Shown one piece after another: positions 32,099 to 45,102 of a stretch of 64,000 nucleotides of DNA; the first letter of the stretch is position 1; each line of letters starts with the position of its first letter. Both the position numbers and the translations under genes were made by a program. The notes beneath the pieces were generated by a model. It was not told the origin of the DNA. It saw nothing but the letters and a program-made list of their open reading frames with translations, and did no database searches. Source of the DNA: Bonia amplexicaulis (Eukaryota; Streptophyta; Magnoliopsida; Poales; Poaceae); contig CM070742.1 in NCBI GenBank assembly GCA_036346245.1, positions 932,501-996,500 of the forward strand, in the 5' to 3' direction.

Positions 32099-33420
32099 TT
32101 GTTACTTGTAAGTAGCTTTCAATTTGACACATATATCACTTGTAGGGACAATTTATTTTGGGCACATGATTTTTCCTTGAAAAATTGAAATCCACTTGTG
32201 AGCAGCAGTTGAAGATATCACTTGAACAATGAGGGTATCATTTGAACAATGAGGGCATCACATGTAAACCGATTGAGAAATCTTCAAGAATCACTGCTGG
32301 AAATCAAACAATGAGAGAGATTGAGCTGGGTTAAAGAAATTTGGTCGGCAAGGAAAGAATTAGATGAAGCAAATGCCAAGGTCAAGATGATCAAAATTGC
32401 GACCTCTTGAGACAATATGACCTATAAATATCACATACGATCATGATGTCATTTGGAATCAAGGAAATCACGTAAGGGTAGCTAGCAAGGAAAAAAGATC
32501 AACTTGACTTGGGAAGCAACAAAAATGGCTGAAGGAGATGGAAATCAACAAATGACTCAAAATCAGCCAAACTTCCCAGGTCCCAGTTAGACCGGCTTCA
32601 AAGGGGTGGACCGACCGCTGGGCATGGATGTTTGATAACTGAGGGGGTCTGGCCAGACCGGGGTGCAACACAATGAACATCGAAGAATGAAATTTGCGGA
32701 GGAGAAATTAGATAGTGTTGTAATTTGCTCCAAAACTTCCATAAAGGAATACAAATTACATTTGGAACATTGCCAACTATATGCAAAAGATAAATTCCTT
32801 TTGAAGATAGTTTTTAACCAAATTATGCTTTAATTTTACAAAACAAGTTCATTTTGAAGAAAATTCTTCAAGATTGCCAAAATAAACATGTGAGGGTATT
32901 TTGAGGATCCATTTGCATGTGTTACAAATACCCTTGTGGACCAATATATGTCAATATTTTTGGAACAAATGGCAAAACACATTTTGCATTAAGTTTTCAA
33001 AGATATACTAATAATTTTGAAAATTTTGACTTTTGGCTAAAAGGCTCAATTTTGGAAATTCAATACCACCACTTAATTAATTTAGGCAAACTTAGGGATG
33101 TGATATACATGATTGTGATTTATCACTCTCCCTTAATGTGCCACTGCCCATCTTGCTCAAGATTGCAATAATAAAGTTTTTGAACAAGAGTGAGAACACA
33201 CTTTTGAAATAGATTTTCATGCAATGCAATCTACACAAGGCTAGAGGCTAGATACTTCAATGTGGATACTTGATTTATGATGTGAAATGATTATCCTCAA
33301 GTTTTGTTCCAATCTTGCACATGGTAAGAGTCCACCTCTTCATGAAGGAGCCAAGCTTCCAATGTTTCTCCAAGTACCTATTAAGCATGTAAGCACTTTT
33401 TGGTACCTAAACTCGGTTGG
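32096..33420 (-). other. Element L internal 2, 3' non-gag part
   Basis: Matches 43790 and 51340 onward. It includes a GGTCAGACCG-type cluster (about 32580-32670) and the conserved hydrophobic segment (about 32360-32530). No complete gene is present. Confidence 0.8.
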
Positions 33421-34640
33421 GTCCATGGATGTTAATCAAATGAGATTTGGGAACCCAAATGGCCCTAGCAATAGACTTATGTGAACAACACATCTTGCAA
33501 TCACATGGCCATTTCTATCTTTCCTAAGCAAGTATTGATCATTATAAAGAGTAGGCTTAGGTGTTTTACCCGTAGGGCACTCTTTACCAACGTGTCGCTT
33601 TTTTCGGTAATTATAGCAAGTTTGACCTTTGCTTCCCTTTCTTGTCTTGTTATCTTGCTCATTGCCGGCTTGCCTCTTTCTTGATGATCTTGACTTATCA
33701 TCCAGTTGGTTAGGGCACACCGAGGCATAGTGCCCCTTCTCATTGCATCCAAAGCACTTGATGTTCTTCATGTGTCTTGCATTTTGCTTTGTCTTGCTCT
33801 TCTCCTTCTTCATAGAGATTAAGCCAATTCCTCTCTAGTCATTTGATTTCCTATGATTACTCAAGAGTTTATCAAGAGAGGCCTTCCCTTTATAGCACCT
33901 TTCCAAGTTATTGTTCAATTTAGTGACTTGGGCCTTGAACTTCATTTTCCTCCACAAGGTTAGTTTCACAATGAGGAAATAGATGCATCCAATTTTGAGC
34001 AACAAGGCATAGCAATTAAATCATCGTAGGAGGTGGATATGCTAATCTTAGATGAAATGCAAGGGCTAGGAGGTATGCATGGCATATCATCTAGATCACA
34101 TGTAATGCCTATATCCACCTTGGGCTTGGTGAGGTCCTTGAGAAGGAAAGTCTTATGAGCTTCCTTTTGCTCCTTATAAGAATTCTTTTCATTATGTTGG
34201 CCATAAAGCAATGAGGTGATGTGGATGGGCTTGTGGAATCATCATTGTCGGAGCTAGACATTGAGCACTCTTCTCCAGACATACACCCTTCTATGCAATT
34301 ATCCTTGCTTGAGGTGGACCTTTAATAAGTTTGTTGAGGTTGTGTCCACATCTCATGAGTGCTCTTGAGATCACATACATATTGAACACCTCTACACTCA
34401 AAAGCACTAAATAAAGTGTTAATTGCTTGAGCATCAAGATGTAAGTTTTTTCTCTTCCTCATTTGTTGGAGCAAGAGGATCCATAGGAGAAGAAAAACCC
34501 ACATCTACAATCCGCCATATTTTAGGGCTGATGGCCTTAAAATAACACGACATGCAGATTTTCAAATGAGTATAATTTGTACCATTAAATTGAGGTCTCA
34601 CTGAGGTGCATTATACCACTAGTTGCCATCCTTTACTATC
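33421..34640 (-). pseudogene. gag: Element L gag, internal copy 2
   Basis: The best preserved gag fragment of the array with internal 5. In minus order: the N-terminus near 34630 (MATSGIMHLSETSI), QAINTLFSA and DLKSTHEMWTQPQQTY (34322-34504, UBN2-like), an acidic/serine-rich middle (33966-34211), then the zinc-knuckle region 33436-33813 with CFGCNEKGHYASVC and CYNYRKKRHVGKEC (one Cys to Tyr), ending PTLYNDQYLLRKDRNGHV. Frames are shifted between pieces. No protease or pol follows. Confidence 0.83.
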
Positions 34641-34673
34641 TAGGCGGTGAAGCCTCATAGAATGAGAGAACAA

Positions 34674-34686
34674 GCTCTAATACACT
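34674..34686 (-). other. PBS of LTR-B (degenerate)
   Basis: GCTCTAATACAC on the plus strand, a mutated form of GCTCTGATACCA, directly left of LTR-B. Confidence 0.75.
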
Positions 34687-35477
34687 TGTACGGTCGAGGA
34701 GGCCAACTAGATGGGGGTGAATAGGCGCTTGTAAAATTCTCTTTGGCTAAAATCGTGTTTATATGTGGAAGTGTAAATGAAATCGATTTTGCGCGATTAA
34801 GGTCTAAATCAACTAGTCTCACTAAATGCACCAACAACCTAAGTTTATATCAAGGTTTGCAATCCTAGAGTGACAAGAGAGCAATCCAATTCTAGGAATG
34901 TAAATTGAGCATAAGAAAGCAAACCACAATTGACATGGTCTCTTTTTGCCGTGGTGCTTATAGACTTGCCGGTCTCTCTTAGTCCACGTTATGGTAAGCC
35001 CAAACCAATTGGACTGGCTTTACGAATTAAGGCAATCACCTCAAATCCACTAGTGGTAGCTCTTTCCCCTTTAGGTAGGTGAGCCTCTTGTTTGACCCTC
35101 ACCAAGTGCAACACATGCACAAATGGATTCTCAATCCACCTCTAAAAGCAACAAATGCAACTAGAGACCTCTCTCCTTGCTCACAAGGTGCAACACATGC
35201 ACAATTAAAAGGACACACTAGCTTAAGAGAATAAGATGGAATACATCAACCTTTCCCCCAATTAGCCATGGTGGGCATTTATAGCACACATAGAACTAGC
35301 CGTTGGGACAACATTTCAGCAAAAATAGATATGGCATGTACTACCGCCAACTAATGGCCGGTGGTACCGCCGTCCTCTGCAACATTTAGAAAAATATCCA
35401 TTACAGCCGTCGCCCATCCACACAAGGTCGATTAGACTGCCAAGAAGGCCGGTTAGACCGCTCGACCTAAGTCGCAC
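34687..35477 (-). repeat. Element L LTR-B (truncated)
   Basis: About 790 bp, from TGTACGGTCGAGGAGG through the TATA region to ACCTAAGTCGCAC, where it is cut. The downstream 1.4 kb of LTR is missing. The break joins gag-leader sequence at a shared GCAC. Confidence 0.85.
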
Positions 35478-35756
35478 TAAATAAAGCATTAATTGTATGA
35501 GTGTCGAGATGTAAGTTTTTATCTTCCTCATTTGTTGGAGCAAGAGGATCTATAGGAGGAGAAAAACTCACACCTACAATCCGCTATATTTTAGGGCTCA
35601 TGGCCTTAAAGCAACATGACATGCGTATTTTCCAGTGAGTATAATTTGTACTATTAAATTGAGGTTTCTCACCGAGGTGAACTATATCACTAGTCACCAT
35701 CCTTTACTCTCTAGGCGGTGAAGCCTAATAGAATGAGAGACCAAGCTTTGATACCA
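35474..35756 (-). other. Element L internal 3: gag 5' end, leader and PBS only
   Basis: Starts inside gag (GCACTAAATAAAGCATTAATT, equivalent to 48110) and runs through the gag start region to a PBS at 35745-35756 (GCTTTGATACCA). All the rest of this internal copy is deleted. Confidence 0.85.
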
Positions 35757-37759
35757 TTTGTAAGGTCGAGGAGGTTGACTAGAGGGGGTGAATAGGCGCT
35801 TGTAAATTTCTCTTTAGCTAAAACCATGCTTATATGCTGAAGGGTAAATCAAATCGGTTTCACACAATTAAGGCATAAACCAACATGTCTCACTAAACGC
35901 ACCAACAACCTAAGTCTATGTCAAGGTCTGCAATCCTAGAATGACAAGCGAGCAATTCAATTCTAGGAATGTAAATTACATGAATGTAAATAGAGCATAA
36001 GAAAGCAAACCACAATTGGCACTGTCTCTTTTTACTGTGGTGTTCAGAGACTTGCCGATCTCCCATAGTCCATGTTGAGGTAATTCCAAATGAATTGGAC
36101 TGGCTCTAGGAATTAAGCCAATCACCTCAAATCCACTAGTGGTAGCTTTCCCCCTCGGGATAGGTGAGCTTTAACCTTCACAACACGCCAGACCTTCTCA
36201 CAAGCTTCTTGAGAAGATCATTGAACCATGATGCCTCCATGCCGTCTAGGAGTCGACAACCTTTAAGAGTAAAAAACCAAGCCTCTTGCTTGACTCTCCA
36301 ACTGCAACATGCATAAATGGATTCTCAATCCACCTTCTAGAAGCAACATATGCAACTAGAGACTTCTCTCCTTGCTCACAAAGTGCAACACATGCACAAT
36401 TGAGAGAAAAGGCTCACACTAGCCCAAGAGAATTAGATGGAATACATTAGCCTTTCTCCCAACCAGCCATGGTGGGTATTTATAGCCCACACACAAAACT
36501 AGCCCTTGGGACAATATTTCAGCAAAAACAACTAGGGCCGATACTACCGCCAACTAACAGCCGACCGTACCCTCTGCAATGGCTAGAAAAATAGTAGTTA
36601 TAGCTGCTGCCAGTCAGACTGCCCACATAGGCTCTGGTCCGACCACCGGCTAGTCAGACCACTAGGAAGGCCAGTTAGACCGCTCGACCAAAGTCACATA
36701 AAAATAGCATTCTAGAGAGAAGCAGCTGACACGCAGTGCGGTCATAATGCTTGGGCTAGTCAAACTGCTCGCATGGATCCAGTTAGACCGCCGCCCAGTC
36801 AAATTTCCATGACGACCGGTCAGATCATCGGCCAGTCATACCACTCGCATGGAGCCAGTCAGGCCACCCATGCACGGCAATGCTGAAAATTCCCTAGCGG
36901 TACAATCGTCAACAGATGTCCGGTCATCCTGTTGCCCTGTCAGACCGGCCAACACATGGCAGTCAAATCGGACAACGGTCAGACTGACCAACACATGGTA
37001 GTCATACCACTGCACAATTTCCAACAACGACCGAGATGCGTGTACTTCAACAAATTTGCAAAACACAGTCGCTAATCTTAGTACCATGCATACAAGGATT
37101 AAAACATGATTGATGACAAGTTGCGAAACACATTCAGGCACTTTAGAATCATGACTCAAGGTTTAGGGACACGGATTCAAACTGTTTGCAAAACACATTT
37201 GCAAACTTAAGACACATGCTACAAGGATTATGCATGAGATTCAACTATTTGCAAAACACATTTGCAAACCTTAGCATCATTCAATAAGGAGTAGGTGCAT
37301 GGATTTCAACCATTTGCAAAATACATTTACAAAACTCTAGTCATATGCTACAAGGATTAGATGCATGAACCTCAATTATTTGCAAAACACATTTGCAAAT
37401 AATATCATCATGCCACGGAGAGCTAGAGCAAGTGAGATTGAGCTATCAACACATGATGAGACTCGAGCTACTAGATAAGACCCCTCTTAATAGTACGGCA
37501 ACCTATACTAGCAATCTGGTCTTCCAACCAAACACCGAGACTGGTAAAAGACTAGTAAGACATCCTTATCCTATGCTAATTATACCTTTGCTTTGCGCAT
37601 CCTCTTGAAGCTTGATAACAAACACCTTCACTTCAAGTCTAGATCCTTGTCTTGATGTGCATCAACACATGATGCATCCTCTTAACTTGATGGACTTGAA
37701 CACATGAAGCCATCCAACACTTCGAGATCTTGACTTGATGACTATCAACACATGATGCC

Positions 37760-37884
37760 TGTTATGAATATTGTGTTTATATTCATGAGCCCAATAGGCA
37801 GTATATATAGAGAGGATAAGGGGATATTATAAGGGAATATGCCATACACATATAAGGAAATACAAAGAAATTCCTATTCTAACA
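37760..37884 (-). repeat. Copia-B 3' LTR
   Basis: 125 bp, TGTTATGAATATTG...TATTCTAACA, followed by the minus-strand PPT GTTTGAGGGG. Confidence 0.9.
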
Positions 37885-38129
37885 CCCCTCAAACTCATGG
37901 TGGATCACACACACTTTGGAGAGAAAAATACAAATGTTGCACCCTAGTCTGTGGCTTCGTGAAGAAGTCAGCAATTTGTAAGTCGAGGGCACAAACTATA
38001 AAACAAGCACCCCTTCTGCACTTGTGAGCGAGTGTATGAAGCATCCACACCAATGTGTTTGATGAGCCCATGCTTCATTGGGTCACAAACAATACTGATA
38101 GCACTTGTACTATAAAACAAAAGTTGTAG

Positions 38130-39345
38130 GTCCCATCATAGGTACTCCAAAATTTGTAAGTAGCCACCTCAACCAAGTAACCACTGCTGTCACCACTACC
38201 ATAGCTCTCAACTCAGCCTTTGCACTTGAACAGGAAACTGCAGTATGCTTCTTTGTCTTCCAGGCAATCAGGGAGAAGCCAAAAAACAATTAAGCAGAAA
38301 GAAAACAACGTTCTGAAGGATCACTAGCCCAGGTCGCATCAGAGTACGCGTGAAGCTGTTATGAGTTAGAGCTAGGGAAAAACAAATGAGAGATATTGCC
38401 ACGCAAGTAGCGAAGAACCCGAAGAAAGTGACTGTAATGAAGGTGTGTAGGACGAGCCATGAACACTCTCTAAGATATGAACAACATGAGCAATATCAGG
38501 ATGAGTGCTCATAAGATACACTAGAATCCCAACAAGATGGTGATATCGATCCTCTAGAAGATCACCATCGGTAGTTCGAAGCTGAAGAGATAACTCCATG
38601 GGAGTCGCAGCAGTGCGAGTGACAGTCAGGCCAGAACAATCAAGAATATTCTAGACATACTTTCGTTGGGATAGTAGCCCTTAGGTGTGGAAGTGACCTC
38701 AATCCCAAGGAAGTACGTAACAGAACCAAGATCAGTCATTAGAAACTGCTCACTGAGATGTTTCTTCACATTTGTGATAAACGAGAAGTCATCACCAATG
38801 ATGAGCATGTCATGCACATACAGAAGAAGCAGTTTCCTACCCTGAGGTATGACGTGGACAAAAATAGCTGGATCGTGGGAACTGATAGTGAAACCAACAA
38901 CGGTAATCACTGAGGTAAAACGCGCAAACCAGACATGAAGAACCTGCTTGAGGCCATAAAGAGCACGATGAAGACGACAAACGTGCCCATCTGGAACAGA
39001 ACACCCAGGTGGTGGCTGCATGTTGACCTCCTCATGCAAAACACCATTAAGAAAGGCATTATTAACATCCAGCTGAGAGATAGACAACTAGTGAATAGAA
39101 GCAGCCGCAACAAGTGTGAACAGTGGTCATATAGGCAACAGAGACAAAAGTCTCATTGTAGTCATGGCCATACTCTGCTGGAAGCCACGAGCCACAAGAC
39201 GAGCCTTGTACGTTTGATAGTACCAAGTCTCCATACGCCGAAGAGCATCAATATCCTCTGCCGTAGCGAGCTGCCGCTCAGAATGAGGAGCAGTCTCACG
39301 ATAAGAACTAGGCTCAGTGACAAAGAGAGCATGAGCTGTCAAAGC
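38130..39345 (-). pseudogene. pol: Copia-B reverse transcriptase and RNase H
   Basis: Frame 38626-39087 carries ISQLDVNNAFLNGVLHEEVN, LHRALYGLKQVLHVWFARF and LLLYVHDMLIIGDDFSF. In the last, the catalytic YVDD reads YVHD, so the first catalytic Asp is replaced. Frame 39127-39342 holds the RT N-terminus (YKARLVARGFQQSM). RNase H remnants extend to about 38130 (HPDIAHVVHI and, in other frames, the CVFLAWKTKK-like region). Stops and shifts are frequent. Confidence 0.87.
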
Positions 39346-40680
39346 AAAACCAAGATGATTAAGAGGCTAAGGGATGTCCAATCATGAAGGGCATAACGAG
39401 AAACCTCATCAGGAGGATCAGATGTTGGTGTCGGCAAGATACCAGGAAAGGAGGCTAGTGAAGGGTGAGGACGTCTGGAGTAGTGAACACCAGAGAAACA
39501 AGATAGTGATGCTGCAGGAACAAGATGTAGTGCTACAGGAGGCAGCATAGGAGGTGGGTGTACAAAAGGAACCACTGGAAACAGACCAGGGGAAGGCATA
39601 GCAGAGAAATGGGTGAAGAGTCAGAAAGAGACAACCATGAGATTGTGTCATCGATGGAAATAGGACAAGGAGTCAAATCTTGATAGAAGAAAGGTCGATA
39701 TTCGTCAAAGACAACGCCTCATGAGATCCTGATCTACCGAGCAGAAGGATCATAGCAGCGATCACCCTTATGCTCAAAACTGTAACCAAGAAACACACTC
39801 AACTGACCAAGTCGACAGTTTGGTGTGCTCACAAGGCTATAACAGGACAAAATTGGTGTAGCCAAAAACACGAAGGTGAGTATACTAGGGGCTTGAGAGT
39901 AGAGATGCTATATAGGACTGACATTTTTAAGAGCAGTAGATAGCTGCATATTGTGAGATACGTAGCCGTAGAAATAGGTTCAGCCCAGAACTATGGTGGA
40001 ACATGAGAGGCAAGGAGAAGAGTGGGGGCAGTCTCAATCAGATGACAATGTTTGCGCTTAGCAACTCCATTCTGAGTATGGGCACCAGGACAAGAAGATT
40101 GCTAAAGAGTGCCCTGCTCAGAAATAAAATGTCTAAAAGAGCCAGAACAATATTCGCCAGCATAATCATAGTGAAAAGTATAAACAAAGCCTCAAACTAA
40201 GTATGAACCATTGTTGCAAAGCTACGATAGATCACAAGAAACTGATCACGATTTGACATAGGGAAAAGCCTTGTAAAATAGGAATAATTATAAATAAAAA
40301 TTACATAGAATTTATGTTCGCCTTTAGAGATAATAGGCGCAGGTCGCCATATTTTAAATGAACTAAATCAGAAGGACGAGAAGACAAAGAATGATAAGGA
40401 AGTTGTAGCTGCTTGCCCAGTTTACAACTCTGATAAAACATGTTCATGTCAATAGTAACATGTCTAAGAACGCCACTAATGAAGAAAGACGGGACCCACA
40501 CAAGTTACATAAATGGTGATGCCACTGCGCAAAACCTCCAGAGGTAGTGGCAGCAGTGGCAGTGGGGGTAGATGTAGAGGTGATAGGAGCAACTGAGGTG
40601 GATGGAAGGTGGAGGTGGTCGAGGATGTAGAGACCATGACGATTCCTACAATGCCGACTAGTCCCAAGTATCATCCCTAT
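39346..40680 (-). pseudogene. pol: Copia-B integrase and linker
   Basis: Remnants in several frames. They include CKLGKQLQLPYHS, the GAG-pre-integrase tail (40301-40501), an integrase core stretch around 40000-40300 in shifted frames, the integrase C-terminus near 39700-39850 and a proline-rich linker (39339-39651). No frame is longer than about 80 codons here. Confidence 0.75.
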
Positions 40681-41979
40681 CGATCCTGGATGAAACAGGA
40701 GTGAGAGTCAAAACCAACCCTACAGCCAAGATCGGTGAGCTGACCCACTGAGAAGCTGCATGGTAAGCTGGGGAGTATGAGAAATAGCTAGAATAGAAAA
40801 GTCAGAGGACAAAAGAGTGCCCTGTTAGCTGATAGAGGAGTACCATCAGTTGCCTGAACAGAGATAGGAAAAACATGTCCTACTGAAGTGAGAGATGTGG
40901 AGTCCGGTGTCATGTGGAAAGAGGTACAAGAGTCTAGAATCCGAGGTACCTAGAGGAGACGTCTGAGCTAGACTAGTAGAACCTACTGAGCTATGAGAGA
41001 GCTACTAAAGAAGAGCTGACAGAGTTGTTGAACATAATCACCTCGTAGAGAACCTGAGTGCTGGTTTGTCCTCCCGTAGAGGAAGGGCCTCCCTGCCCCC
41101 TTGGATAGTCCACCTCCATGCAATTTGTTCCGCTTTTTTCGCACCACACAACTCTGGTATTCGTGCCCAAAGTTCTTGCAAAAGATGCAAAACCATTAGC
41201 GGAAACAGGAGCCTTGGGAGGAATTGTAGTCGAAGCAGAAGGGGCAGCAAGCACAGTCGGAACAGATTATGCTGCAATTCCATGGCGAAGCTCCTCAGTC
41301 GGTTGTGATGACCGGCTCAGCAGTTGGACTCTGACAGGCTCAAACTCTGGGCGAAGATGTCAAATGAAGTCATAAAGGCGAAGGTGATCATGATCTGCCT
41401 TCTACACTTTATGACACTCCTGGCAAAGCGGAGAGGCCAGCTCATCTAGCTGGCGCCAAAGATTGGCTAGAGCTTGGTAGAAGTCGTTGATGGAGGAGTC
41501 CTCTTGGCAAAGTGTCTCTAACCCGCGCTGAAGCGAAAAGAACTGAGCATCGCTGCTATGCTGGTATTGCTCGTGCAAGTAATCCTAGATCTGATGAGTG
41601 GAATGCAGACCAACAATGTCTGGCTGGATGGAGTCATCGATGCTGACCACCAGGATGGCTTGAACATGGGCCTCATCAGCACACTAGAGCTCGAAAGCAT
41701 CTAAGGCATACTAAAAAGCCTCAATAGCAGCAGTAGCAGCAGCGGCAGTGGCAGCCTCTGGCTCCTTCTTGGCACCTCATCTTCTGTAGTAGGTGCATAA
41801 GTAGGCTGCCTGGGAAGAGGTTGAACCGGTGAAGGCAGACAAGGTCATGCACCAGTGACATGTCCCCAGAGGCAGAGACCATCGAGCGTGATCTCCATGA
41901 GTGAAGACTACAACCTCTAGTTCACCCCACGGAGCTTTATTCCCGAGAATGGGATCGTAGCTGATGGAATGGAAGCCAT
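40681..41979 (-). pseudogene. gag: Copia-B gag and protease region
   Basis: The start ATG is at 41979 (MASIPSATIPF). Further pieces fit a copia gag, including a zinc knuckle read on the minus strand at about 41155-41200 as CIFCKNFGHEYQSC (CX2CX4HX4C). The protease active site lies in the 40850-40950 region but is too broken to confirm. Several frameshifts and in-frame stops are present. Confidence 0.75.
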
Positions 41980-42619
41980 TGGTAGGCGGAGTTAGACAAT
42001 GCGACGGTTAGATCGATGTGAATATATATTTTTTTGTTTTTGGATATGAAAACTTTATTGAATGTTACTGATTTGGTTTCGATACAAAACCGATAAGATT
42101 TCTATACAAAAGCTCGATCTTAGAGAAGTGATGGAGGCAGGCGGCAGTGTTTGGCGGCAATGGTGGCAGCCCAATCCGAACACGGGCGTCCCTGGCAGTC
42201 GCGGAGTAGCAGTGGCCTGGCGATGGTCCCATGCGGTGCGGCCTGGTTGCGGAGTCGGTAGGGGATAGTGTGGCCTAGGCGACCAGGGATGGTGCGGCCT
42301 GGCTACATAATCGGTAGGGCGGTGGCTGCAGCCCTAGGCGGAGCAGCGGCAGTAGCATGCGGCAGGAGCGACGGCCAAGTGCGACAAGAGCGGTGGTCCC
42401 GATTGACGGCCGCGGCGGTCCCTAGGAGCAACATCCTTGGACTGGATGGCGGCGGTCGATGACGATGATGACTACAACGGGATGGCATAGCGGCGGCGGT
42501 GTCGGGCGGCAGCGTCCTCAGGTGGCAGCGGTGGCGACCCGATCGGCGGTGGCTTTTGACGACGGCGACAGCAGTATGGTAGTGGAATGAGCTAGGTTAG
42601 TGCCCTAGCTCTGATACCA
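41980..42619 (-). other. Copia-B leader and PBS
   Basis: GC-rich leader (GGCGGC-type repeats around 42120-42560) and a PBS at 42608-42619. Open frames here are short and low-complexity. Confidence 0.8.
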
Positions 42620-42745
42620 TGTTATGAATATTATGTGTATATTCATGAGGCCCAATGGTCTGTATAAATAGAGGGTACAAGTGGATATTACAAGGCAATA
42701 TGCTATACACATACAAGAAAATACAAAGGAATTAATATTCTAACA
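42620..42745 (-). repeat. Copia-B 5' LTR
   Basis: 126 bp, TGTTATGAATATTATG...TATTCTAACA. It differs from the 3' LTR at about 16 positions by hand count. Confidence 0.9.
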
Positions 42746-43020
42746 ATGTCATCATCCTGAACCTTGACTTGATGACCGTCAACACATGATACCATCCAAG
42801 GTGTTCATCATCACAGGATCTTACCTATTTCACAAACTCAATGAAAATGTTAGTCCCACAAACGGCTGTCATCAATTGCCAAAACTCACCATTAACACCT
42901 AATGGCGGGGCTAGATCTTCAATCTCCCCTTTTTTGGCAATTGATGACAACACACAAATTAGTTTGCTACTAATCACCAAATCTCGTCATTAACACATAA
43001 TGGAGTGTCCAGAGCCTTCA

Positions 43021-44860
43021 ATCTTCCCCATTTTGGTGATTGATGACAAACTGATGTAGCACGATTGCAAATAATTGAATTTAAATCAACCTGAGTATAT
43101 ATAAACTACACAAGCTTTATATACTCAAGGGATATGTTTCAAAGAAAGGACCCTTAATATATATGGATGGAGAACAAGGATCAAGATGAATGTAAACACA
43201 AAATATAGAGTAAACTCCCCTAAATGTGTGCATACAAGAATGTGAGTTCGAACAATATGCGCATATCCAAGTTTGACTTGAAGTGGAGTTTAAACTATAT
43301 TTTAGATTCAAGGAATGCAACAATTGAATACGAGACAATTAAGCATAGAGAATGCAAAGCAAATATTCACAAGATCCATAAACCATTTTGGGCGAATAGA
43401 TAAAATAGTTTTCCCAATATTCATTCTTTACCCCTTTTAAGGCAAGCCCAAAATGTTTAATATGTTTTTCACTAAGAAAAACACTTTTTGAGAAAAACTT
43501 CCCCTTACACAAAGGTTCTTCTCCTTGTCATTTCTTTCTTGTCCTTTGACACAAATGTTTCTTCTACTTCCACTAAATCTTATGTAAACTCTAATTTGCA
43601 ATTTCAACTTTACCGATGACCAATTTGTAATTGTAGATTTCTCTCCCTATTAGTCATCAAGCACCAAAACTTATTTTCCCTATATTTGTCCAAGAGTGAT
43701 TCTTGTGGTATTTTCCTTTTGTATGAAACTCTTTTCCATGAAAACTCACTTGAATAATCAATTTGTATCTGATGCCATGGGTAAAAGATATCACTTGTAA
43801 GTAGCTTCCAATTTTACATGTATATCACTTATTGGGACAATTGATTTTGGGCACTTGATTTTCTCTTGAAAAATTAAAATCCACTTGTGAGCATCACTTG
43901 AAGATATCACTTTAACAATGAGGGTATCACTTGTAAACCACTCGAAAAATCTTCTAGAATCACTACTGGAATGTAGTATACATGATTATGATTTATCACT
44001 CACCCTTAATGTGCCTCTACCCATATTGCTCAAGATTGCAATAATGATGTTTTTGAAGAAACATGGTTGGGTCTATGGATGTTAGTCACAAGAGATTTGG
44101 CACCCAAATGGCCCTAGCAATAGACTTATGTGAACTAACACATCTAGAAATCACCTTGCCATTTCTATGCTTACTAAGCAAGTATTGATCATTATAAAGA
44201 GTATGCTTGGGAGTTTTACCCTTAGGACACTCTTTACGAATGTGCAACTTTCCCGGTAATTGTAGCAAGTTTGGCCTTTGCTTCCCTTTCATGTATTGTT
44301 ATCTTCCTCATTGCCAGCTTGCCTCTTTCTTGATAATCTTGACTTGTCATTCACTTGGTTAGGGCACACTGAGGCATAGTGTCCCTTCTCATTGCTTCCA
44401 AAGCACTTGATGTTCTTCATGTGTCTTGCATTGTGCTTGGGCTTGATGAGGTGCTTGAGAAGGAGAGTCTCATGAGGTTCCTTTAGCTCCTTATAAGAAT
44501 CTTTTTCATTACTGTTGGCAATAAAGCAATGAGGTGGTGTGGATGGGCTTGTGGACTCATCATTGTTGGAGCTAGAGATTGAGCATTCTTGTCTTGACAT
44601 AAACTTCTATGCAAGTATCCTTAGTAGAGGTGGACCTTTCATAAGTTTCTTGAAGTTGTATCCACATCTCATGAGTGCTCTTGAGATCGCATACATCACT
44701 AAACACCTCTACACTCAAAGCACTAAATAAAGTGTTAATTGCTTAAGCATCAAGATGTATGTTTTTCTCTCCCTCATTTGTTGGAGCAAGAGGATCCATA
44801 TGAGGAGAAAAACCGATATTACAATCCACCATATTTTAGGGCTCATGGCCTTAAAGTAAC
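43021..44860 (-). pseudogene. gag: Element L internal 4 with gag remnant
   Basis: Begins at the PPT of LTR-C. It matches the other copies to about 43978, where roughly 0.8 kb is missing, then continues into gag (44086-44600): CFGSNEKGHYASVC (second Cys to Ser) and KNIKCFGSN, with ARHMKNIK before it. It is cut at 44860 just inside the gag start region, where it joins LTR sequence. Confidence 0.82.
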
Positions 44861-45102
44861 CATCAACCCATGATGCCATCCAAAGTGTTCATCATCGTGG
44901 GACCTTACCTATTTCATAAAATGAAAAATGTTAGGCCCACAAACGGTTGTCATCAATTGCCAAAACTCACCATTAACACAGAATGGCGGGGCTAGATTCT
45001 TCAACCTCCCCCTTTTTGGTAATTGATGGCAACACAAAAATAAGTTTGTTACTAATCACCAGAACTCGACATTAACACATAATGGAGTGTCTAGATCCTT
45101 CA
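44861..45102 (-). repeat. Element L LTR-C2 (terminal 240-bp remnant)
   Basis: Only the last part of an LTR remains, from CATCAACCCATGATGCC to GATCCTTCA, followed by a decayed PPT (ATCTCCTCGTTGTTGG). It keeps the inner PPT-like CCTCCCCCTTTTTGG at about 45005. The rest of this LTR and its PBS are deleted. Confidence 0.82.

Larger units (their letters stand above)
37760..42745 (-). mobile_element. Copia-B: defective Ty1-copia element
   Basis: 4986 bp, LTRs 37760-37884 and 42620-42745, PBS 42608-42619, PPT at 37885-37896. The TSD is ATGCC (37755-37759) against ATGTC (42746-42750), one mismatch. It is inserted in the CAACACATGATGCC region of LTR-C. The family is related to Copia-A (shared LTR start TGTTATGAATA and shared gene order), but it has a single gag-pol copy. 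All frames are broken. Confidence 0.9.
35759..43020 (-). repeat. Element L LTR-C, split by Copia-B
   Basis: The LTR pieces are 35759-37759 and 42746-43020 (about 2276 bp together). The left edge abuts a PBS. The right edge abuts a PPT-like CTTCCCCATTTTGG, so this LTR is shared by internal copies 3 and 4. It carries a TATA box at 36477-36485, a GGTCAGACC cluster and the roughly 70-bp minisatellite (37050-37420). Confidence 0.85.
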
